Below are positions 40,970 to 50,415 of a DNA stretch of 64,000 bases, piece by piece. The notes beneath the pieces were generated by a model. It did no database searches, had not been told where the DNA came from, and saw only the letters and a program-made list of their open reading frames with translations. Position 1 is the stretch's first letter. Every line of letters begins with the position of its first letter. The position numbers and the translations under genes were made by a program. The stretch is from Micromonospora siamensis (lineage in GTDB: Bacteria > Actinomycetota > Actinomycetes > Mycobacteriales > Micromonosporaceae). Where the stretch lies: contig NZ_LT607751.1 in NCBI RefSeq assembly GCF_900090305.1, positions 3,844,001-3,908,000 on the forward strand, given 5' to 3'.

Positions 40970-41755
40970 ATGACCGAGCCCGCGCTGACCCGCCTGGACG
41001 TCGAGCCCTCCGGCCTGGCGGTGCTGACCGTCGCCGCCGGCCCGCTCAACCTCTACACCGCCGAGCTGCACGACGCGTTCGACGCCGCCCTGGACCGGCT
41101 GACCGCCGACACCCGGGCCCTGCTGCTGCGGGCGGAAGGGCGGGTGGTCAGCGCCGGCGTGGACGTCAACCTGTTCGCCGCCCAGCAGACCCCCGAGCAG
41201 GCGAAGGTCCTCTTCGACCGGATGCTGGAGCTGCCGCGGCGGATCGCCGGGCTGCCCTTCCCGACCGTCTTCGCCGCGCACGCGCTCTGCCTGACCTGGG
41301 CGTTCGAGGTGGCGGTGGCCTGCGACCTGATCGTGGCCGCCGAGCGGGCCAGCTTCGGCCTGGTGGAGAAGGTGGTGGGGTTGACCCCCACCATGGGCGG
41401 TACACAGCGGCTGGCGGCGCGGGCCGGAGTGGGCCGGGCCAAGGAGTTCGTCATGACCGGCGACCGCTATCCGGCGTCGGTGCTGCACAAGTGGGGTGTG
41501 GTCAACCGGGTGCTGCCCAACGAGGGGTTCGACGCGGCGGCCCGGGACTTCGCCGCCGGGCTGGCGGCCGGGCCCACCCGGGCGCACGCCGCCACCAAGC
41601 GGGTCCTGGACCATTTCGGCGACGGCGGGGTCGAGGCGGCGGACCAGGCCGTCACCACGATCGCCGCGGACCTCTACCGCACCGATGACCTGCGCAACGC
41701 CGTCCGCTCGTTCCTCGCCGACGGTCCGGGCAGGGCGACGTTCACCGGCCGCTGA
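40970..41755 (+). CDS. Enoyl-CoA hydratase/isomerase family protein
   Basis: A 261-residue crotonase-fold enzyme. The oxyanion loops are present: LLLRAEGRVVSAGVDVNLFA and the second around VVGLTPTMGGTQRLAARAGVGRAKEFVMTG with Glu in LVEKV. The N-terminus NLYTAELHDAFDAAL is typical. It hydrates or isomerises an acyl-CoA in fatty or amino acid breakdown. The gene begins 32 bp after the PAP2 gene and is convergent with the SDR (7 bp). Confidence 0.87.
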   Translation: MTEPALTRLDVEPSGLAVLTVAAGPLNLYTAELHDAFDAALDRLTADTRALLLRAEGRVVSAGVDVNLFAAQQTPEQAKVLFDRMLELPRRIAGLPFPTVFAAHALCLTWAFEVAVACDLIVAAERASFGLVEKVVGLTPTMGGTQRLAARAGVGRAKEFVMTGDRYPASVLHKWGVVNRVLPNEGFDAAARDFAAGLAAGPTRAHAATKRVLDHFGDGGVEAADQAVTTIAADLYRTDDLRNAVRSFLADGPGRATFTGR

Positions 41756-41762
41756 CCGGGTC

Positions 41763-43220
41763 TCACCAGGCGCAGGGGGCGTAGTCCTTGAGGAAGCAGC
41801 CGTAGACGTCCTCGCCACGCTCGCCGCGCACGATCGGGTCGTACACCCGGGCGGCGCCGTCGACCAGGTCCAGCGGGGCGTGGAAGCCCTCGTCGGCGAG
41901 GCGCATCTTGGTCGGGTGCGGTCGCTCGTCGGTGATCCAGCCGGTGTCGACGCTGGTCATCAGGATCCCGTCGGCGAGCATGTCCTCGGCGCTGGTGCGG
42001 GTCAGCATGTTCAGCGCCGCCTTGGCCATGTTGGTGTGCGGGTGGCCGGCACCCTTGTAGCCGCGCCCGAACTGCCCCTCCATCGCCGAGACGTTGACGA
42101 TGTAGGTGCGTCGGGCCGGCGACGCGGCCAGCGCCGGGCGCAACCGGCTGACCAGCACGAACGGCGCGGTGACGTTGCACAGCTGCACCTCGAGCAGCTC
42201 CACCGGGTCCACCTCGTGCACCCGCTGCACCCAGCTGTTGACCGGCCCGAGGTCCGGGGCCAGGCCGCCGGCGTCGACGGCGGTTGCCGCGGCGATCCGC
42301 TCCGGCGAGGCGGAGCCGGTGGTCAGCGCGAGCGCGGTGAGGGCGTGCGGGGTGATCGTCGGGGATCCGGTCAGGGCGCCGGCCGGACTCTCCCGGTCGG
42401 CTCCGGGCTTGGCGAAGGTGAGCAGCTCCGGCAGCGGACCGTCGGGCAGGGCCGCGGACTCGGCGGCGACCAGATGGGCGTACGCCCCGGGGGTGCGCCG
42501 GACGGTCTGCGCCGCGTTGTTGATCAGGATGTCCAGCGGGCCCTGCGCGCTGACCGAGTCGGCGAGGGCGACCACCTGGGCCGGGTCGCGCAGGTCGATG
42601 CCGACCACCCGCAGCCGGTGCAGCCACTGGTCGCTGTCGGGCATCGCGGTGAACCGGCGGACGGCGTCGTGCGGGAACCGGGTGGTGATGGTGGTGTGGG
42701 CGCCGTCGCGGAGCAGCCGCAGCGCGATGTACATGCCGATCTTGGCGCGGCCACCGGTGAGCAGCGCCCGCCGGCCGGTCAGGTCGGTACGCGCGTCGCG
42801 CCGTTCCCGGTTGAGCGCCGCGCAGGACGGGCAGAGCTGGTGGTAGAACGCGTCCACCTCGCGGTAGCGGACCTTGCAGATGTAGCAGCCGCGCGGGTTG
42901 ATCAGGGTGCCGGCGCTGGCACCCTCGGCGGTGGAGGCGAGCGGGAGGCCGCGGGTCTCGTCGTCGATGCGTCCCGGGGCGCCGGTGGCGGTGGCCGCGG
43001 TGACCTTACGGTCGTGGGCCAGTACGGCCTCCCGGCGCTCCTCGCGCCGCCGCTGCTTGATCACCTTGTACAGCCGCGCGGTGGCACGCTGCACCCGCAC
43101 CACGTCGGGGTGGTCCGACGGCAGCGCCTCCAGCGCCTCGAAGACGCTCAGGCAGGTGGCCAACTGCTCCGGGCCGATGCCCCCGTCCGGTCCCGACTGT
43201 CCGACCTTGTCCTCAATCAT
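41763..43220 (-). CDS. SDR-fold protein with N-terminal zinc ribbon and replaced catalytic tyrosine
   Basis: A 485-residue protein, about twice the normal SDR length. Residues 112-133 hold CYIC and CPSC, a zinc ribbon. The Rossmann core starts at about 150 with RALLTGGRAKIGMYIALRLL, an altered TGxxxGxG loop. The NNAA motif is at 234-237, and an insert runs from about 240 to 335. At the active site Ser378 and Lys400 are present (SAMEGQF and NMAKAALN), but the position of the catalytic Tyr, four before the lysine, is Thr396. It may be a binding protein or use another residue. ATG 43220. No operon partner. Confidence 0.75.
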   Translation of the reverse strand: MIEDKVGQSGPDGGIGPEQLATCLSVFEALEALPSDHPDVVRVQRATARLYKVIKQRRREERREAVLAHDRKVTAATATGAPGRIDDETRGLPLASTAEGASAGTLINPRGCYICKVRYREVDAFYHQLCPSCAALNRERRDARTDLTGRRALLTGGRAKIGMYIALRLLRDGAHTTITTRFPHDAVRRFTAMPDSDQWLHRLRVVGIDLRDPAQVVALADSVSAQGPLDILINNAAQTVRRTPGAYAHLVAAESAALPDGPLPELLTFAKPGADRESPAGALTGSPTITPHALTALALTTGSASPERIAAATAVDAGGLAPDLGPVNSWVQRVHEVDPVELLEVQLCNVTAPFVLVSRLRPALAASPARRTYIVNVSAMEGQFGRGYKGAGHPHTNMAKAALNMLTRTSAEDMLADGILMTSVDTGWITDERPHPTKMRLADEGFHAPLDLVDGAARVYDPIVRGERGEDVYGCFLKDYAPCAW

Positions 43221-43335
43221 CCCGCTACCGTCTCGCCCTCGTCACCGCGCCGATCGACCCGGGAACTCTACGCACCCGGGGCCCCGCCGCGCGACGGGCG
43301 GCGCGGTGATCTCGCCCGCACCGGCCGGCCGCTCC

Positions 43336-43353
43336 CCCGCCCCGACGGGCGGG
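43336..43353 (-). terminator. Possible short hairpin terminator
   Basis: CCCGCCC (43336-43342) and GGGCGGG (43347-43353) form a 7-bp stem with a 4-nt loop, 15 bp past the stop of the 43368 gene. No T-run, so weak. Confidence 0.3.
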
Positions 43354-43367
43354 TCACCGGGCTGCGG

Positions 43368-43820
43368 TCACCAGCCGGGCCACTGCACGGGCGGCACGAC
43401 GGTCAGGCCCGGCTCGCCACTGATCGGCTCCAGGGCGTACCGGATGCGCAGCTCACCCTCCTCGTCGGTGAGCACCAGGCCGCTGCTGCCGTCGGCGGCG
43501 ACGAGGATCCACCGGTCGGGGTGGCTGCTGTGGTCGTCGACCAGCGCCCGCACCCCGAACACCGGCGCCAGGGCGGTGGCCAGCTCCCACTCGTCCTGAC
43601 CGGTGGCCTCGAACAGTTCCCGGTCGCCGATCAGCAGCCAGCCGAAACTCTCCCCCTCGCGCGGCGGCGTGCACATCACCACCGGGCGCGGTTCGCCGGG
43701 CGACCGGTCCTCGATCCGGCCGCAGTACACGTCCTGCGGCCGGATGCCGTACCGCTCCCGCAGCACCTGGCGCAGCCGCTGGGCCGGCAGTTCCTCCTCG
43801 AAGTGGATCTCGTAGAGCAT
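43368..43820 (-). CDS. Hypothetical protein
   Basis: A 150-residue soluble acidic protein of unknown function. It begins MLYEIHFEEELPAQRLRQVLRERYG and has DRWILVAADGSSGLVLTDEEGEL in the second half, suggesting an alpha/beta fold. No signal, helix or cysteine motif is seen. The ATG at 43820 is 83 bp from the divergent DUF2809 gene. Confidence 0.6.
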   Translation of the reverse strand: MLYEIHFEEELPAQRLRQVLRERYGIRPQDVYCGRIEDRSPGEPRPVVMCTPPREGESFGWLLIGDRELFEATGQDEWELATALAPVFGVRALVDDHSSHPDRWILVAADGSSGLVLTDEEGELRIRYALEPISGEPGLTVVPPVQWPGW

Positions 43821-43902
43821 CCCCGCACCTCACCGCTCGTCCGCCGCTTCGTACAGTGTGGAGCAGGTCGGCCACCACGGCGCGGGCATTAACATCCCGG
43901 GG

Positions 43903-44292
43903 GTGTCGATCACCCCCCGAACCGTCCGGCTGCTCACGCCGATGGCGGCGGCCCTCTTCCTCGGCGTCGCCCTGCTCATCCGGGTGGTGGACGACGGCGC
44001 ACTGCGCCAGTACTCGGGGACCGCTCTGTACGGATCGATGGTATGGGCGGCGGTGCTGTTCCTCAAGCCGGCGATGCGGCCGGTCCTGGTCGGGGTGCTC
44101 GCGACGGTCTTCTGCTGGGCGGTGGAGTGCGCCCAGCTGACCGGGGTGCCCGCGGAGCTGTCGGCGCGCAGCCTGCTGGCCCGGTTGGTGCTCGGCGTGC
44201 AGTTCGACCCGGTGGACCTGGCCTGGTACCCGGTGGGCGTGGTGCCGCTGGTCGTCCTGCACCAGCTCCTCCGGGCGCCGGGCCGACGATAG
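43903..44292 (+). CDS. DUF2809-family membrane protein
   Basis: A 129-residue protein with four helices: LTPMAAALFLGVALLIRVV, YGSMVWAAVLFLK, VLVGVLATVFCWAVECAQLTG and WYPVGVVPLVVLHQLL. The conserved VECAQL segment after the third helix identifies DUF2809, of unknown function. GTG 43903 is chosen; an earlier GTG (43858) would add 15 residues. Confidence 0.75.
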   Translation: MSITPRTVRLLTPMAAALFLGVALLIRVVDDGALRQYSGTALYGSMVWAAVLFLKPAMRPVLVGVLATVFCWAVECAQLTGVPAELSARSLLARLVLGVQFDPVDLAWYPVGVVPLVVLHQLLRAPGRR

Positions 44293-44299
44293 TGGACGG

Positions 44300-45007
44300 T
44301 CACTCCTCGATGGCGCCACCGACCGAGCGCAGGTGCTCACGGAAGGTCAGCGCCGGGTCGTCCGTGCGGGCGGCCAGGAAGGCGGCGAAGCCCACCTGCT
44401 CGCGCAGCGGCACCCCGGCGCGGATCCGCTCGGCCTGCCGGCGTTCGGTGGCCCGGATCGACTCGGCGGCCTGGAAGAGCTCACCGGCCCGGCCGGCCGG
44501 CAGGAAGAGCACCCCGTCGTCGTCGGCGACGGCCAGGTCGCCGGCGTCGAGGGTCCACTCCCCGACGGTCGCGCTGGTCAGTGCGGACGCCGGCCGGGGG
44601 TCGAGCCGCCGCGGCCCGGTGGGGATCGCGCCGAGGCTGAACACCGGCAGGCCGACCGCGCGGATGTCGACGGTGTCGCGGTGCAGACCCCAGATCACCA
44701 CGCCGGCCAGGCCGGCGGCGGCGGCCTCCAGCACCACCAGGTCACCCACGCACGACTCGTCGACGCGTCCGCCGTTGTCGACGACCAGCACGTCGCCGGG
44801 GGCGGCGCCGTCGATCGCCTCCAGGAAGACGTCGACGCTGCCGACGTGCCGGGCCGGCACGACCGGCCCGAACAACTGCCCGCCGGGTACGACCGGTCGC
44901 AGCGCGGCGGGTCCGCAGCGCACCGGCACACCGGCGCGCAGGCAGGCGTCGGCCAGGTGGGCGGTGGTCAGTGTGGCGAGGCGTCGCCGCAGGTCGTCGA
45001 TGCTCAT
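44300..45007 (-). CDS. RraA-like protein/aldolase family
   Basis: A 235-residue protein of the RraA/HMG aldolase-like fold. It has the N-terminal LTTAHLADACLRAG, the loop APGDVLVVDNGGRVDESCVGDLV, VVIWGLHRDTVDIRAVGLPVFSLG and the metal-site segment GDLAVADDDGVLFLP. Relatives are class II aldolases for oxaloacetate/HMG or regulators of RNase E; the presence of the metal-site residues favours an aldolase. The ATG at 45007 gives the family start; an extended upstream frame is low-complexity. Confidence 0.78.
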   Translation of the reverse strand: MSIDDLRRRLATLTTAHLADACLRAGVPVRCGPAALRPVVPGGQLFGPVVPARHVGSVDVFLEAIDGAAPGDVLVVDNGGRVDESCVGDLVVLEAAAAGLAGVVIWGLHRDTVDIRAVGLPVFSLGAIPTGPRRLDPRPASALTSATVGEWTLDAGDLAVADDDGVLFLPAGRAGELFQAAESIRATERRQAERIRAGVPLREQVGFAAFLAARTDDPALTFREHLRSVGGAIEE

Positions 45008-45075
45008 GGGCCGACCGTAGTCAGCCGGTGTGCCGCTGGGGCGAGCCAGTTCCCGGCCGGTGGCCTGCCGGCCGG

Positions 45076-46299
45076 TCAGTGCGTCGCCACCGCCTCGGCG
45101 GACGGCTCCAGCTCCGCGAGGCGGGCCGGGCGGACGACCAGCAGCAGCACGGCCACGGCGGCGACCATGCCGCCGGCGACGACCACGGCCATCGCCACGG
45201 CGCCGGTGCCGAGCAGGCCGACCAGCGGCGCGGAGAGGGCCCCCACCCCGAACTGCACCGCGCCGAGCAGCGCGGCGGCGGTGCCGGCCGCCTCGCCGTG
45301 CCGGGACAGGGCCAGCGCGGGGGCGTTCGGCATGGCCAGGCCGGCCGCGGCGAGCACCACCCACAGCGAGGCGAGGACGGCGGCGAGACCACCGACGCCG
45401 GTGGCGGCGAAGGCGACCAGCACGAGCCCGGCGACGGCGCCCGCGGCGAGGGCGGCGACCAGGATGCGCTGCGGGGTGAAGCGACGCAGCAGGCGTACGT
45501 TGAGTTGGGTGGCCGTGATCAGGCCGACCGCGCCGGCGCCGAAGGCGAGGCCGAACTGCTGCTCGTCGAGGCCGTACTGCTGCTGAAAGACGAACGACGA
45601 CCCGGCGACGTACGCGAAGAGCGCGGCCATGGCCAGGCCCGCGACCAGGACCAGGCCGACGAACGTCCGGTCGCGCAGCAGCGTCCCGTAGTCGCGCACG
45701 GTGCCGGCCACCCCGCCGTGACGGCGGCGCTGCGGCGGCAGGGTCTCCCGGATCCCGATCGCCGCGACCACCACCAGCAGGGTGCCGAAGACGGCGAGGG
45801 CGGCGAACACGCCCCGCCAGTCCGACCAGCGCAGCAGCGCGCTGCCGAGGGTGGGGGCGAGGATCGGGGCGGCGCCCATGACCAGCATCAGGCGGGAGAA
45901 GAGCCGGGCGAAGGCGGAGCCGCTGAACAGGTCGCGGACGATCGCCATGGCCACCACGGAGGAGGCGGCGACGCCGAGGCCCTGGAGCACCCGCAGGACG
46001 CCGACGGTGGCGATGGTCGGGGCCACCACGCAGAGCAGAGAGGCCACGATGTGCAGGCCGATGCCGGCGAGCAGCGGACGGCGGCGGCCGACGGCGTCGG
46101 AGAGCGGACCGATCAGCAGCTGGCCCAGGGCCAGGCCGGCCAGGGTGCCGGTGAGGGTGAGCTGCACGGCTGCGGAGGTGGTGTGCAGGTCGGCGGCGAT
46201 GGCCGGCAGCGCCGGCAGGTACATGTCGATGGTCAGTGGACCGATCGCGATCAGCGAGCCGAGGACCAGCACGAGGCGCAGCCGTTCCCGCCCGGTCAT
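45076..46299 (-). CDS. Bcr/CflA-family MFS drug transporter
   Basis: A 407-residue twelve-helix efflux protein. The Bcr/CflA signature is at the start, LVLGSLIAIGPLTIDMYLPALPAIAADL, with the motif A loop GPLSDAVGRRRPLLAG between helices 2 and 3. It exports bicyclomycin, chloramphenicol or similar compounds in known cases. The start is doubtful: ATG 46299, GTG 46386 or ATG 46419; the first matches the family N-terminus. None has a strong ribosome site. Confidence 0.85.
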   Translation of the reverse strand: MTGRERLRLVLVLGSLIAIGPLTIDMYLPALPAIAADLHTTSAAVQLTLTGTLAGLALGQLLIGPLSDAVGRRRPLLAGIGLHIVASLLCVVAPTIATVGVLRVLQGLGVAASSVVAMAIVRDLFSGSAFARLFSRLMLVMGAAPILAPTLGSALLRWSDWRGVFAALAVFGTLLVVVAAIGIRETLPPQRRRHGGVAGTVRDYGTLLRDRTFVGLVLVAGLAMAALFAYVAGSSFVFQQQYGLDEQQFGLAFGAGAVGLITATQLNVRLLRRFTPQRILVAALAAGAVAGLVLVAFAATGVGGLAAVLASLWVVLAAAGLAMPNAPALALSRHGEAAGTAAALLGAVQFGVGALSAPLVGLLGTGAVAMAVVVAGGMVAAVAVLLLVVRPARLAELEPSAEAVATH

Positions 46300-46447
46300 C
46301 AGGTCACCGGGGGTTTCCGCGGTCTCGGTGGCGGTCGTCGGGGCGGGTCCGTGCGGACCTCGGCGAGCAGACTGGGCAACGGTCACACCTGGCAGCAAAT
46401 CCCCGCCCCTGCGATCCATTCCCGCTGGTGGGTCAGCTCACACCGGG

Positions 46448-47137
46448 TCAGTCGGCGTGGCCCTCGGGCTCGCTGTCGGCGGTCAACGCGCCCGTGCCGG
46501 GCCCGGCGGGCAGGAAGACGTGGGCGTGGCCGAAACCCGCGTCGACGTTGACGGCGTCGAGCTGGGTGGCGGCGGTGGACCAGGTGGCCACGGCGATGTC
46601 GCGCTGCTCGGCGGCGAGCGCGAGCAGTTCCGGGCGGGTGGCGGGCGGGGCGGCCCGGGCCGCCTGGTAGGCGCGGACGGCGGCGTCGAGGGCGCGGACG
46701 GCGGCGGCCAGCCCGGAGCGGGCGACGTTGACGGCCGTGCCGCCGGACGGCGGGTGGGCGAACCGCTGCACGGCGGCCCGGGTTGCGGTGCGCCCCGCGG
46801 CGATCCGGTCCTCGGTGGGCGGCTTGGCCGGGGTAGCCGGGTCCACCGGGAGGGCGGCGGCCAGGTCGGACAGCACGGGCAGCAGGCTGGCCTGCACCTG
46901 GCGGGCGGTGGCGGTCAGCTCGATGGTCTGGGTCCGGTCGCGGGCCGCGTCCTGCTGGCGCAGCCGCTCCACCTCGACCTGGACCGGGTCACGGTCGGGC
47001 CGGCCGGCGGCGTAGCCGATGCCACCGGCGAGCAGCGCCCCGGCGACGAACGCCGCGAGGGCGGCCACGACGAGGGTACGTACCGGGCGGGTGCCGCCAC
47101 GGGCCGGCGGTCGGGTCGTGCGTCGGCGGTCCGGCAC
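46448..47137 (-). CDS. Single-pass membrane protein, alanine-rich helical exterior
   Basis: A 229-residue protein. A cytoplasmic arginine-rich start (about 20 residues) precedes one helix, TLVVAALAAFVAGALLAGGIGYAAG. The exterior part, VEVERLRQQDAARDRTQTIELTATARQ and further alanine-rich stretches, is probably helical or coiled coil. I do not recognise a family. GTG 47137 has AAGGAG at 6 nt. It lies 62 bp after the ThuA gene on the same strand and may be translated with it. Confidence 0.6.
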   Translation of the reverse strand: MPDRRRTTRPPARGGTRPVRTLVVAALAAFVAGALLAGGIGYAAGRPDRDPVQVEVERLRQQDAARDRTQTIELTATARQVQASLLPVLSDLAAALPVDPATPAKPPTEDRIAAGRTATRAAVQRFAHPPSGGTAVNVARSGLAAAVRALDAAVRAYQAARAAPPATRPELLALAAEQRDIAVATWSTAATQLDAVNVDAGFGHAHVFLPAGPGTGALTADSEPEGHAD

Positions 47138-47199
47138 GGCTGCTCCTTGTCCGTCGAGGGGGTGGCCGGGGCGCCCGTGCGCCCCGGCCACCGCACCGG

Positions 47200-47985
47200 T
47201 CACTCGTTCGGGTCGCAGTTGAACTTCGCCTGGCCGGCGGCCATCTTGATGCTGCCGAGCAGGTGGGTCAGGAAGAGCGGCTCGGAGTACGAGGCGTCGG
47301 TGTGGCCGAGCGCCGTGTAGACGGCACGGCCGCCGTCGTAGTTGTGGCACCACGCCATCGGGTGGTCCCCACCCATCGACCCGCCGGTGTAGCCGACCGG
47401 GTTGTAGGTCGACTCGTCGATGCGGGCCAGCACCCGGACCTCGCCGCGCGGGTTGGTGCGGAAGTTGTACCACTCGTCGGTGCGCCACCACTTGTTCGGC
47501 AGTCCGCGGGTGGCCTCGGTGCCCTGTCCGATGACCCGGACCATGGCCGGCTGGATGGCCGGGTGGTCCCGGAAGTACGCGCCGACCAGGCCGCCGTACC
47601 AGCTCCAGTTGTATCCGCTGTCCGAGGCGGCGTGGATGCCGAGGTAGCCGCCACCGGCCTCGATGTAGCGCTGGAAGGCGGCCTTGGACTCCGGCCGGGT
47701 CACCGGGTCACCGGTGGTGGACAGGAAGATGACGGCGTCGTACTTCGCCAGGTTGGCATCGGTGAACTGGGCGTCGTCCTCGGTGGTGTCCACCCCGAAG
47801 CCGTTCTCCGCGCCGAGCTCCTTGATGACGGCGATGCCGACCGGGATGGAGGCGTGACGGTAGCCGGTCGTCTTGGAGAAGACGAGGACCTGGTGGTCGG
47901 GGCCGTCGGCCGCCGCCGGTACGGCGGGCGCGACCAGCCCGACGACGAGCGCCAGTACGGCGAGCGCTCTGGACGATCTCTTCAT
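47200..47985 (-). CDS. Secreted ThuA-domain protein
   Basis: A 261-residue exported protein. The signal peptide is KRSSRALAVLALVVGLVAPA, cleaved near residue 27 (PAAADG). The ThuA/DUF1080-associated fold (a glutamine amidotransferase-like flavodoxin fold) shows VLVFSKTTGYRHASIPVGI, IFLSTTGDPVTR, GGGYLGIHAASDSGYNW and HPMAWCHNYDGGRAVYTALGH. ThuA proteins act in trehalose/sucrose use in Rhizobiales, and many actinobacterial members sit with sorbosone-type dehydrogenases, as here. ATG 47985 has AAGGAG. Divergent from the dehydrogenase. Confidence 0.85.
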   Translation of the reverse strand: MKRSSRALAVLALVVGLVAPAVPAAADGPDHQVLVFSKTTGYRHASIPVGIAVIKELGAENGFGVDTTEDDAQFTDANLAKYDAVIFLSTTGDPVTRPESKAAFQRYIEAGGGYLGIHAASDSGYNWSWYGGLVGAYFRDHPAIQPAMVRVIGQGTEATRGLPNKWWRTDEWYNFRTNPRGEVRVLARIDESTYNPVGYTGGSMGGDHPMAWCHNYDGGRAVYTALGHTDASYSEPLFLTHLLGSIKMAAGQAKFNCDPNE

Positions 47986-48068
47986 GGCTCTCCTTCGGGC
48001 GTACCGGGATTATGCCTGTCGGCTGAACAAACTATTCCCTGGTCAGTGCGACCACAAGGGATTCGTGC

Positions 48069-48096
48069 CAACTTTTGTCGATGCAGAGAAAAGTTG
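48069..48096. promoter_or_regulatory. Inverted repeat in the ThuA/dehydrogenase divergent promoter
   Basis: CAACTTTT (48069-48076) and AAAAGTTG (48089-48096) form an 8-bp inverted repeat with a 12-bp centre. It stands in the 300-bp divergent gap 47986-48285, which is markedly AT-richer than the surroundings, and could be a repressor or activator site. Nothing else in the gap could be named. Confidence 0.45.
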
Positions 48097-48285
48097 AGCG
48101 CGATCCACCGGAAGGTATGGACACATCGACGTCGGTTTTGTAGCGTCGCCCGGGTGACGAACCTGTTTCGTCGACGTGAACCGCTGATCACCTGCCGCGC
48201 GGCCTCCACAGCGGACCTTCCCTCCGACAGCACCGCACCGCACGTCCCGACCCTGCCCCGTTCCCCTGAAGAGAAAGAGAGGCAG

Positions 48286-50397
48286 ATGAAGAGACGACTC
48301 GCGCTCGCCGTGGCCGGCCTGACCGCCACGGCGCTCGTCGCCACGCCCACCGCGTCCATGGCGGAGCCCACCGCGGCCGCCGCCCCCGCGGAATCGGACT
48401 TCCAGAAGGTCACCCTCAACGACCACCCGGGCGAGCCGATGGACCTCGCCGTGCTGCCCGACCGCCGGGTGCTGCACGTGACCCGGGCCGGCCAGGTGTG
48501 GATGCACCATCCGGACAGCGGTCGCAACACCCTCGCCGCCACCCTGGACGTCTACCGCCACGACGAGGAGGGCCTGCAGAACGTCGCGGTCGACCCGAAC
48601 TTCGGCAAGGGCGGCAACAACTGGGTCTACCTGTACTACTCGCCGCCCGGCAACACCCCGGTCGACGACCCGGCCACCCCGAACGTCAACGAGGGTGACG
48701 CGCCGACCACCGGCACCGCCGCCGACTTCGCCAGGTTCAAGGGTGCCCTGCAACTGTCCCGGTTCCGGCTGGTCGAGGACACCTTGGACCTGACCACCGA
48801 GCAGAAGATCCTCCAGGTCCCGGTCGACCGGGGCATCTGCTGCCACGTCGGCGGCGACATCGTCTTCGACTCCCAGGGCAACCTGTACCTGTCCACCGGG
48901 GACGACACCAATCCGTTCGAGTCCGACGGCTACGCGCCGATCGACGAGCGGGCCACCCGCAACCCCGCGTTCGACGCCCAGCGCAGCGCGGCCAACACCA
49001 ACGACCTGCGCGGCAAGATCCTGCGGGTCAAGCCGGGCGCCAACGGCGGCTACACCATCCCGGCCGGGAACCTCTTCCCGGAGGGCACGGCCAAGACCCG
49101 GCCCGAGATCTACGTGATGGGGCTGCGCAACCCGTACCGCATCGAGCTCAACCGGGAGAACGACGAGCTGTACATCGGCGACTACTCCCCCGACGCCCGC
49201 CAGCCGAACCCGCAGCGCGGGCCGGCCGGTCAGGGCCGGTGGATCGCCACCCAGAAGGCGGCGAACTTCGGCTGGCCGTACTGCGTCACGCCAGACCAGC
49301 CCTACCAGGACTGGGACTTCGCCACCAACACCTCAAAGGGCGCGTTCAACTGCGCCGCGCCGGTCAACGACTCGCCGAACAACACCGGGCTGCGTAACCT
49401 GCCGCCGGTGGCGCAGCCGGACGTCTGGTACGGCTACGGTCTCTCCCCGCGGTTCCCGGAGCTGGGCACCGGCGGCATCGGCCCGATGGCCGGCCCGGCC
49501 TACCAGTTCGACCCGAAGACCACCAAGGGTCGTGCCCCGGTCGCCTGGCCGGAGTACTACGACGGCAAGCCGCTGTTCTTCGAGTGGACCCGCGACTACG
49601 TGAAGGCATTCACCCTGGACGCGCAGCGCAATCTGGTCGGCATCGAGCCGGTGGTCCCCTCGATCGTCACCGACAACCCGATGGACATGGAGTTCGGCCC
49701 CGACGGCGCGCTCTACGTCCTGGAGTACGGCGACGGCTACTTCAGCGAGAACCCCGAGGCGCAGCTCGCCCGGATCGACTACATCGGCTGGAAGGGCAAC
49801 CACACCCCGGTTCCCCAGGTCTCCGCCGACCCGCTCAACGGGGTCGCGCCGCTGACCGTGCGGTTCTCCAGCGAGGGCACCACAGACGCCGACGGCGACA
49901 AGCTGAAGTACGCGTGGGACTTCGACAACGACGGCAAGGTCGACTCCCGCGAGGCGAACCCGACCTTCACGTACACCGAGAACGGCCTCTACGACGCGAC
50001 CCTCGACGTCAGCGACAGGGGCGGCCTGTCGGCGTCCGCGTCGGTGCGGGTCGTGGTCGGCAACACGGCCCCGGTGGTGGAGCTGGTCAAGCCGGTGGAG
50101 GGCCAGCCCTTCCACTTCGGTGACACCGTCACCTACGAGGTCAAGGTGACCGACGACCAGCCGGTGGACTGCGCCAAGGTCACCGTCACCTACATCCTCG
50201 GCCACGACCAGCACGGCCACCCGCAGACCACCGCCAGTGGCTGCACCGGCACCATCACCACCACGGTGCCCGGCGGTCACGACCCGGCGGCCGGCAACCT
50301 GTCCGCCGTGTTCGTCGCCTCCTACACCGACCCGGGCGGTGCCGGCCTGCCCTCGCTGACCGGGACCGACGAGGTCCGCCTGACCCCCTCCGCGTGA
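48286..50397 (+). CDS. Secreted sorbosone/glucose dehydrogenase-like protein with PKD domain
   Basis: A 703-residue exported protein. The signal peptide ends near residue 26 (TASMAEP). The next 450 residues form a six-blade propeller of the GSDH (soluble PQQ glucose/sorbosone dehydrogenase) type: FQKVTLNDHPGEPMDLAVLP, GICCHVGGDIVFDSQGNLYL, STGDDTNPF, DLRGKILRVKPG, YVMGLRNPYRIEL and NPMDMEFGPDGALYVLEYG. A PKD domain (about 515-595, SSEGTTDADGDKLKYAWDFDNDG) and a second beta-sandwich follow. The family oxidises sugars; PQQ use is likely but not proven. ATG 48286 follows GAGAGG. Confidence 0.88.
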   Translation: MKRRLALAVAGLTATALVATPTASMAEPTAAAAPAESDFQKVTLNDHPGEPMDLAVLPDRRVLHVTRAGQVWMHHPDSGRNTLAATLDVYRHDEEGLQNVAVDPNFGKGGNNWVYLYYSPPGNTPVDDPATPNVNEGDAPTTGTAADFARFKGALQLSRFRLVEDTLDLTTEQKILQVPVDRGICCHVGGDIVFDSQGNLYLSTGDDTNPFESDGYAPIDERATRNPAFDAQRSAANTNDLRGKILRVKPGANGGYTIPAGNLFPEGTAKTRPEIYVMGLRNPYRIELNRENDELYIGDYSPDARQPNPQRGPAGQGRWIATQKAANFGWPYCVTPDQPYQDWDFATNTSKGAFNCAAPVNDSPNNTGLRNLPPVAQPDVWYGYGLSPRFPELGTGGIGPMAGPAYQFDPKTTKGRAPVAWPEYYDGKPLFFEWTRDYVKAFTLDAQRNLVGIEPVVPSIVTDNPMDMEFGPDGALYVLEYGDGYFSENPEAQLARIDYIGWKGNHTPVPQVSADPLNGVAPLTVRFSSEGTTDADGDKLKYAWDFDNDGKVDSREANPTFTYTENGLYDATLDVSDRGGLSASASVRVVVGNTAPVVELVKPVEGQPFHFGDTVTYEVKVTDDQPVDCAKVTVTYILGHDQHGHPQTTASGCTGTITTTVPGGHDPAAGNLSAVFVASYTDPGGAGLPSLTGTDEVRLTPSA

Positions 50398-50415
50398 GCT
50401 AAGGAGAGACATCCT

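Noticed and set aside
41756..41762. Terminator between the convergent hydratase and SDR genes
   Set aside because: Only 7 bp separate them and no clear hairpin is present.
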